From Cyanobium sp. ATX 6F1 (GTDB lineage Bacteria > Cyanobacteriota > Cyanobacteriia > PCC-6307 > Cyanobiaceae), in assembly GCF_024346315.1 (NCBI RefSeq), contig NZ_JAGQCS010000012.1, positions 1 to 61,744 on the forward strand: 61,744 nt of DNA, written 5' to 3'. Of the stretch, positions 56,911 through 61,744 are shown in pieces; position 1 is the first letter of the stretch; each line of letters begins with the position of its first letter. Below the pieces are notes generated by a model. The model was not told the DNA's origin. It ran no database searches and saw only the letters and a list, made by a program, of their open reading frames with translations. The position numbers and the translations under genes were made by a program.

Positions 56911-57471
56911 TCAGCGCCGGAGCAGGGACCGACGATTCACCATCACGGCGGAATCATCGGCTCGGATGGGCACAGCCATGAGCTCAACGCCTTGGATCGT
57001 GCCGAAGTCGTCGGAACGATCTGACCCCTCTGAATCCGGTGCAAGCAGCCCGGAGACAATGCCGGCATCAAAGGAGAAACGGCCCGGACCGTTCAGCAGG
57101 ATCGCCAGGCTGCCGCCCATGTAGAGCACCACCAGTTCAAGCACGTAGATGTTCAGCCCGCTGGTGAGGATGTGCTGGTAAGCGGCCACCGACATCGTTC
57201 CGGTCAGGGCAAGGGCTCCCAGCGGGGAGAGAAAGCCGAGAATCACGAACCAGGAGCCGAACAGTTCGGAGAAACCGGCCAACTGGGCGAAGAACAGCGG
57301 GAAGGGGAGGTGCAACGGCACCACGTAATTGGCGGCGAAGGTGGCCGGATCGGCCAGCTTTTCCTGGCCGTGATGGATCATCATCAGGCCGATCGACAGC
57401 CGCAGGATCAGCAGGCCGGCGTTGGCGAAGAAGCCGTCCTTGAGGAAATAGCGGCTCAGCAGAGATTTCAT
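56911..57471 (-). CDS. DoxX-family membrane protein
   Basis: A 186-residue protein with four hydrophobic segments and the DoxX signature ILRLSIGLMMIHHGQEKLADP. The C-terminal 40 residues are an Asp/Ser-rich extension beyond the common domain. DoxX proteins take part in quinone-linked or sulfur redox and stress reactions in some bacteria; here the role is unknown. It converges with the CsgG gene. Confidence 0.88.
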   Translation of the reverse strand: MKSLLSRYFLKDGFFANAGLLILRLSIGLMMIHHGQEKLADPATFAANYVVPLHLPFPLFFAQLAGFSELFGSWFVILGFLSPLGALALTGTMSVAAYQHILTSGLNIYVLELVVLYMGGSLAILLNGPGRFSFDAGIVSGLLAPDSEGSDRSDDFGTIQGVELMAVPIRADDSAVMVNRRSLLRR

Positions 57472-57530
57472 CGGGGAAAGGGGGTCGGAAGGTTCTCAGG
57501 AGTGGTGAGGGCCCTGTCGTTGACTTAGGG

Positions 57531-57551
57531 CTTGGAGCCGACGGCTCCAAG
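57531..57551. other. Perfect 9-bp inverted repeat, terminator-like
   Basis: CTTGGAGCC, a GAC loop and GGCTCCAAG form a perfect hairpin between the 33-residue membrane ORF and the DoxX gene. No T-run follows on either strand. It could end transcription of the small ORF or stabilise an RNA end. Confidence 0.5.
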
Positions 57552-57568
57552 GGCGACCAAGGGGGCGT

Positions 57569-57670
57569 TCAGGGCTGCAGTCGGGGGGAGGCGGAGAGGC
57601 GAAAGGCCCAGAGCGCCACGGTGGCGATCAGAAAGCCCAGGAAGCCTTCGAGCAGCGAGAGGGTGGGCAT
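57569..57670 (-). CDS. 33-residue single-pass membrane peptide
   Basis: An ATG-started frame encodes MPTLSLLEGFLGFLIATVAL followed by WAFRLSASPRLQP, a short N-end, one membrane helix and a basic C-end. The size and shape resemble the small subunits of cyanobacterial photosynthetic complexes (PsaM, PetM and PsbT size range), but the sequence does not match any I know well. The hairpin at 57531-57551 lies 17 bp after its stop. It is presented as a probable small protein. Confidence 0.5.
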   Translation of the reverse strand: MPTLSLLEGFLGFLIATVALWAFRLSASPRLQP

Positions 57671-57788
57671 GGCTTGAAGATCAACAGCCTTCATCCTGGC
57701 TCGCTGGATGAAGAAATGTGAGGACGGCTTGACGGAAACCGCCAAGCTGCCCGGCATGGGCCGCGCCACTGGGCTCACCAGGGGGGCG

Positions 57789-58574
57789 TCAGAAGGGGAT
57801 CGGCAGCTCCACGTCCGCGGGGGCGGGGGCGCAGGACGGCACCCGCTCCTCCACCACCTGGCCGATCACCACGATCGAGGGGGACTCAAACCCCTCCGCC
57901 TCCACCCGGTCCGCCAGCTGGGCCAGCTCCGTGACCAGCTCCCGCTGGCCGTTCACCGTTCCCTGCTGGATCACCGCCGCCGGCGTGGTGGCCCCCAGGC
58001 CTCCCGCCATCAGTTCCTCGCAGATCCGGCGCAGGTTGTGCAGGCCCATGTAGATCACCAGCCCGTCGCTGCAGCGGGCCAGGCCGCGCCAGTCGACCCC
58101 TGGCCGGCCCTTGTCGATCTCCTCATGACCGGTCACAAACGTGACCGATGAGCCCGCCCGGCGGTGGGTGATCGGGATGCCCACATAGGCGGGCGCCGCG
58201 ATGCCGGCGGTCACCCCCGGCACCACCTCCACCGGCACCCCATGGCGCACCAGGTGGGCCGCCTCTTCGCCACCGCGGCCGAACAGGAACGGGTCCCCCC
58301 CCTTGAGCCGCACCACACAGCGGTGGCGCTGGGCCAGCTCCACCAGCACGGCGTTGGTGCTGGGCTGGGGCACGGAATGGTGGCCGCGGCGCTTGCCCAC
58401 GAAGTGGCGCTCGCAATGCTCCGGCGTGAGTTCCAGCAGCTCCTTGGGCACCAGGGAGTCGTAGACGAGGGCATCGCACGCGCGCAGGAGCCGATGGGCC
58501 TTGAGCGTGAGCAGCTCCGGATCCCCCGGACCCGCCCCCACCAGGTACACCTTGCCGGGGATCGGCTCACTCAT
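57789..58574 (-). CDS. cobA: Uroporphyrinogen-III C-methyltransferase
   Basis: A 261-residue SUMT that adds two methyl groups to uroporphyrinogen III to make precorrin-2 for siroheme and cobalamin. SUMT motifs VYLVGAGPGDPELLT and VVRLKGGDPFLFGRGGEEA are intact. There is no fused oxidase/chelatase (CysG) part. It overlaps the CbiX-like gene by 4 bases. The siroheme would serve nitrite and sulfite reductases. Confidence 0.95.
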   Translation of the reverse strand: MSEPIPGKVYLVGAGPGDPELLTLKAHRLLRACDALVYDSLVPKELLELTPEHCERHFVGKRRGHHSVPQPSTNAVLVELAQRHRCVVRLKGGDPFLFGRGGEEAAHLVRHGVPVEVVPGVTAGIAAPAYVGIPITHRRAGSSVTFVTGHEEIDKGRPGVDWRGLARCSDGLVIYMGLHNLRRICEELMAGGLGATTPAAVIQQGTVNGQRELVTELAQLADRVEAEGFESPSIVVIGQVVEERVPSCAPAPADVELPIPF

Positions 58575-59188
58575 GGCAGGGCAACGAGCCGTTGCAGCAG
58601 AACCTGATGGAATCGGAGGCGTTGCAACAGAGGTGGGCCGAGCTGATCGGTGAGACGGTTGGCCGCCAGAGCCAGGGGCAGCGCCACCTGGTCCCTGGCG
58701 GGGCTGGCCTGAGTGTATGAATCAGCCCCCTCAGCGGGCCGACAGGGGGCTTCGATCACCCGCTCCAGGTGGCGCAGATAGCGCGCGGCCAGGGGGCCTT
58801 CGAGCGGGTGGTGCCACCAGACCGGCTGACGTCCCGCCACGCGCACCTCGGCGCCCGCCTCCGCCAGGGCCCGCTGCCAGAGGGGCCAGGCCCCGAGGAA
58901 CGGCAGGCGCCGCAGGGGACCCTGCCGTCGCCAATCGGCGGCGATGACCTTGATGTCATGGCGCACGTGATGGCCGGGCAACAGGAACAGGGGCACCAGG
59001 GTGAGACCCGAGAGCCGCTGCTCCGGTGACGGGAAGGCTGGCTGTTCGCACGCCGAGAGGGCCTGGAGTCGCACCGGGCTCTTACGGGACTCCTCCACCG
59101 CCGCGGCCAGCGCCTGCAGCTCTTCAGGAATCTCCCCACCGGCGCGGCCGTGCACCACGAGCAGTAATGGACTGGGGAGGTCGGTCAA
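58571..59188 (-). CDS. Sirohydrochlorin chelatase-like protein (CbiX type)
   Basis: A 205-residue protein. LLLVVHGRAGG at the N-terminus and LVPLFLLPGHHVRHDI carry the metal-site His residues of the CbiX/SirB chelatase family. It is one domain, with a C-terminal extension. It overlaps cobA and would insert iron (siroheme) or cobalt into the product of the cobA pathway. Cobalt or iron preference cannot be decided. Confidence 0.82.
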   Translation of the reverse strand: MTDLPSPLLLVVHGRAGGEIPEELQALAAAVEESRKSPVRLQALSACEQPAFPSPEQRLSGLTLVPLFLLPGHHVRHDIKVIAADWRRQGPLRRLPFLGAWPLWQRALAEAGAEVRVAGRQPVWWHHPLEGPLAARYLRHLERVIEAPCRPAEGADSYTQASPARDQVALPLALAANRLTDQLGPPLLQRLRFHQVLLQRLVALP

Positions 59189-59309
59189 CGGCCGACTTGG
59201 ACGCTAGTTCTGCCCACCCTGCCACCCTGTCCCACCCGCCGGGGGCCGATGGCAACCATCCACCGGCGGGAATGCCCAGAATCCACGGGCCTCTGCCCCG
59301 ACCGCAACC

Positions 59310-60374
59310 ATGGAGGTGCGCCCCCAGCTCTTACCGGCCGCCGCGCTGAGTCCGGAGCGACTGCGGTTCCGGGAACTGATCGGCAAGATCGGCAGTGGGG
59401 AGCACACCAGCACAGGGCTCAGCCGAGCCGAGGCCCAAGAAGCCCTCGACCTGATGCTGCAAGGGGCTCCGAGCGAGGCCCAGCTTGGGGCGTTTCTGAT
59501 CGCCCACCGCATCCGCAGGCCGGCGCCACAGGAGCTGGCGGGCATGATTGACAGCTACAGGGCACGAGGGCCCGTGTTGCGCACGTCAGGCCAGCGGGCC
59601 CTTTGCTTCGGCGTCCCCTATGACGGCCGAAAGCGCACGGCGCCGCTGTTGCCCCTGGTGGCGCTGCTGCTGGCGGCCAGCGGCCAGCCTGTGGTGCTGC
59701 ACGGCGGCGGTCCGATGCCGGTCAAGTACGGCGTCACCCTGGCCGAGCTGTTCGCCGCCCTCGGGATCGAATGGCGGGGGCTGACGCTGGAGACCGTGCA
59801 GGCGCGGCTCGACCGCTTCAACCTGGCGCTCACCCACCAACCCGATCACTTCCCAGCCGCCGAACGACTGCTGCCGGTGCGGGTGGAGATCGGAAAGCGA
59901 CCACCGGTGGCCAGCCTGGAACTGCTCTGGACGCCGCACCAGGGGGAGCATCTGCTGGTGAGCGGTTTCGTCCACCCACCCACCGAACCGCGGGCCTGGG
60001 AGGCGCTGGCGGAAGCGGGCGAAACCGACCTGTTGACGATCAAGGGGCTGGAGGGTTCCACCGACCTGCCCACCAGCCGCTCCGGCATCGCCGCCCGGGT
60101 CAGGCATGGCCAGGTGGAGCGTCTGATCCTCGATCCCCAGGGCCATGGACTCGGCGGCGAAGACCTGGGCTGGCAGGGGATCGAAGCCTGGGGTGATCAG
60201 GCCAAGGCGGCCTTGGTGGGCGAGGGACCCCTGGCCAGGCCCCTCACCTGGAACCTGGGAACCTTCCTGTGGCTGGCTGATCGATGCAACAGCCTGGAGG
60301 CGGGTCTGGATCAGTCCCGGACCCTTCTGAGCAGCGGCAACGGCGAAAGAAGGCGCCAGGATCTGATCCCATGA
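59310..60374 (+). CDS. Anthranilate phosphoribosyltransferase-like protein (TrpD2 family)
   Basis: A 354-residue glycosyltransferase family 3 protein: N-terminal helical domain (ELIGKIGSGEHTSTGLSRAEAQEALDLML) and catalytic domain with VLHGGGPMPVKYGVTLAELFAALG. In true TrpD the PRPP loop is GTGGDG; here the corresponding site reads FGVPYDGRKRT, so tryptophan synthesis is unlikely. Relatives (YbiB/TrpD2) bind nucleic acid. It overlaps narM by 4 bases, which ties it to nitrate assimilation. Confidence 0.85.
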   Translation: MEVRPQLLPAAALSPERLRFRELIGKIGSGEHTSTGLSRAEAQEALDLMLQGAPSEAQLGAFLIAHRIRRPAPQELAGMIDSYRARGPVLRTSGQRALCFGVPYDGRKRTAPLLPLVALLLAASGQPVVLHGGGPMPVKYGVTLAELFAALGIEWRGLTLETVQARLDRFNLALTHQPDHFPAAERLLPVRVEIGKRPPVASLELLWTPHQGEHLLVSGFVHPPTEPRAWEALAEAGETDLLTIKGLEGSTDLPTSRSGIAARVRHGQVERLILDPQGHGLGGEDLGWQGIEAWGDQAKAALVGEGPLARPLTWNLGTFLWLADRCNSLEAGLDQSRTLLSSGNGERRRQDLIP

Positions 60375-60868
60375 CTCCGCAGAAACCCAGCCTCCACAAC
60401 CACTGTTTCAGGTTCGAATCGGACTTCGTGAGCGATCTGCGCTGTCTGCCGATGGCGGTGCGCCGCAAGCTCGACCTGGCCGGGGTGAAACTCAAGTTGA
60501 GCCACTGGCATGCCCTCGAGGGCCAAGAGCGTGCTCTCGTTCTGGCCTGGTCCGATGATCCCGCCGCGATGGCCGAGCTGCGTGGCTGGCTGATGGAGCA
60601 CACGGCCTCGATGCCGGACGGACCCGCCCAACCCCTGGAGCCTGCCATGGCCACCTTTTGGCAACAAACCGCCGTCGTTCCGGAGGTCCTGCAGCTGGCC
60701 TGCGATCAGATCGAAAACGCCATCACCCTCCGGGATTGGGAGGCACTCGATGAACTGCAACGCTTCGCCCTCGTCAAACTCAGCCACCCAGGCCATGAGC
60801 ACCGCAACCTGCCGCGGGCCCTCCAGGAATTCGGCCTGATCGATCCGCCATGCAACGGGGAAAGGTGA
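60371..60868 (+). CDS. narM: Nitrate reductase associated protein NarM
   Basis: A 165-residue protein matching the cyanobacterial nitrate-reductase-associated family (HNHCFRFESDFVSDLRCLPMAVRRKLDLAGVKLKLSHW). In cyanobacteria NarM is needed for active nitrate reductase NarB. It lies directly before mobA and moaA, which make the molybdenum cofactor of that enzyme. narB itself is not in the window. Confidence 0.9.
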   Translation: MTPQKPSLHNHCFRFESDFVSDLRCLPMAVRRKLDLAGVKLKLSHWHALEGQERALVLAWSDDPAAMAELRGWLMEHTASMPDGPAQPLEPAMATFWQQTAVVPEVLQLACDQIENAITLRDWEALDELQRFALVKLSHPGHEHRNLPRALQEFGLIDPPCNGER

Positions 60869-60899
60869 TCGAAAGCTCTGCCCAGCGAAAGGCAATCTG

Positions 60900-61526
60900 A
60901 TGGAGTCAGAGCTCCAAGCGAACGCTGGCGACTCGGCCCTGCGGACCTGCCTGCTCAGTGGCGGTGAGAGCTGCCGCATGGGCCGCGACAAGGCCCTGCT
61001 GCCCCACCCGGAAGGGGGCAGCTGGCTGGAGCGCAGCCTGCGGTTGCTGGCCCAGCTCGAAGCCCCGATCAGCGTGCTCAGCCGGCACCCCAGCCATCTG
61101 GAGCTGGCCCGGGCCATCGCCCCCTCCCTGGCGGTGCCCCTGGAGGCCCTTGAAGAACCGGCCCCCTGGGAGGGGCCCCTGCGGGCCCTGGGGCGGCTGA
61201 TGGAGCACCACCCGGGCGCCCTGTTGCTGCTCTGTCCCGTCGACATGCCCTGGCTGGATCGCACCAGCCTCGACATCCTCTGCCAGGAAGCGCACGGCGA
61301 CCCCGGGCAGCCGCTGGTGGCCCACGATGGCGAACGCCTGCAGCCGCTGCTCGGGATCTACCCCGCCGATCAACAGCACCGGGCGTCGCTTGAGGCTCAC
61401 CTCGCCCTGGGCCGCCGCAGCCTGCAGGGCTGGCTGGAGGCGGTGGGCGCCCGCAGCGTGCCCCTGCCGGCCGCCCCCCTGCGCAACGCCAACGACCCCG
61501 CCACCGCCGCCGCGCTCTGGCCCTAG
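60900..61526 (+). CDS. mobA: Molybdenum cofactor guanylyltransferase MobA
   Basis: A 208-residue nucleotidyltransferase that adds GMP to molybdopterin. The family motif LLSGGESCRMGRDKALL has the Lys and Arg that bind GTP, and CPVDMPWL is the metal-binding Asp box. It is 31 bp after narM and 10 bp before moaA. Note that cyanobacterial NarB uses the guanylated cofactor, which fits. Confidence 0.93.
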   Translation: MESELQANAGDSALRTCLLSGGESCRMGRDKALLPHPEGGSWLERSLRLLAQLEAPISVLSRHPSHLELARAIAPSLAVPLEALEEPAPWEGPLRALGRLMEHHPGALLLLCPVDMPWLDRTSLDILCQEAHGDPGQPLVAHDGERLQPLLGIYPADQQHRASLEAHLALGRRSLQGWLEAVGARSVPLPAAPLRNANDPATAAALWP

Positions 61527-61536
61527 CCTGCGCCCC

Positions 61537-61744
61537 ATGGCGCAAGGTCCACTGGATCAGCTCGGCCGGCCCCTGGGGGTGCTGCGCCTCTCGCTCACGG
61601 CCCGCTGCAACCTGGCCTGCCCCTACTGCTGCCCGGAGGGGGAAGATCCACCTGAGCTGCTCAGCCAGGGCGAGCGCGTTCAGCTCGTGGAGACGGCCGT
61701 ATCCCTTGGGGTGCACACCCTGCGACTCACCGGTGGTGAGCCCT
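61537..61744 (+). CDS. moaA: Cyclic pyranopterin (GTP 3',8-cyclase) synthase MoaA, partial
   Basis: The first 69 residues of a radical SAM enzyme that starts molybdenum cofactor synthesis from GTP. The iron-sulfur motif CNLACPYC is followed by TLRLTGGEP, both typical of MoaA. The gene is cut by the window end, so the C-terminal GTP-binding cluster is not seen. Confidence 0.93.
   Translation, partial: MAQGPLDQLGRPLGVLRLSLTARCNLACPYCCPEGEDPPELLSQGERVQLVETAVSLGVHTLRLTGGEP

Overview
The window looks like chromosomal DNA of a high-GC picocyanobacterium of the Cyanobium / Synechococcus kind. The evidence is gene content: a urtABCDE urea transporter beside a complete ureDABC/ureEFG urease set, a NarM nitrate-reductase partner beside mobA and moaA, an aa3-type cytochrome oxidase coxBAC, and many short, overlapping, GC-rich operons. 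No ribosomal RNA, CRISPR array or insertion sequence was seen. The assignment rests on reading alone, without database searches.

Layout. 1-2935 is the end of a genomic island of visibly lower GC. It holds a small acidic protein, a small HTH/excisionase-like protein, a repeat-rich control region and a tyrosine recombinase, all pointing away from a tRNA-Val(UAC) gene at 2936-3007 whose 3' end is the likely attachment site. From 3064 the core genome begins: coxC, coxA and coxB (minus strand), small membrane proteins, mazG, speE-speB (polyamines), a lone cyclic-nucleotide-binding-fold protein, gcvT, aspS, a Dps-like protein and pyrG. A three-gene type I secretion cassette follows at 16141-21118 (HlyD adaptor, exporter with a cNMP domain and a dead C39 domain, parvulin-type PPIase). 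Next come queE, an ecotin-type protease inhibitor, queC, pabB and pabC.

25351-36152 is a urea island: urtABCDE and ureEFG on the minus strand, ureDABC on the plus strand. A perfect NtcA-type site lies upstream of urtA and a terminator-like hairpin lies between urtA and urtB, consistent with nitrogen-controlled uptake of urea and its hydrolysis in the cytoplasm. Several small exported proteins follow, one of which carries two compensating frameshifts.

38504-46786 is an unusual five-gene operon: a VanW-domain protein, two tandem exported TPR-CHAT (caspase-like) proteins with blocks of near-identical DNA, an exported protein that resembles YpfJ-type zinc metallopeptidases but has lost the zinc site, and a single-pass membrane protein. 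46803-55292 combines a divergent PilZ gene with an overlapping operon of permuted ATP-grasp, alpha-E, transglutaminase, membrane diguanylate cyclase and DUF2126 genes, so a predicted peptide-ligation/transglutaminase system is physically joined to c-di-GMP signalling. These two blocks are the best candidates for undescribed systems.

The right end holds a cupin, a CsgG-like protein, a DoxX protein, siroheme genes (cobA and a CbiX-like chelatase), a TrpD2-like protein, narM, mobA and the start of moaA, which is a nitrate-assimilation neighbourhood (siroheme for nitrite reductase, molybdenum cofactor and NarM for nitrate reductase).
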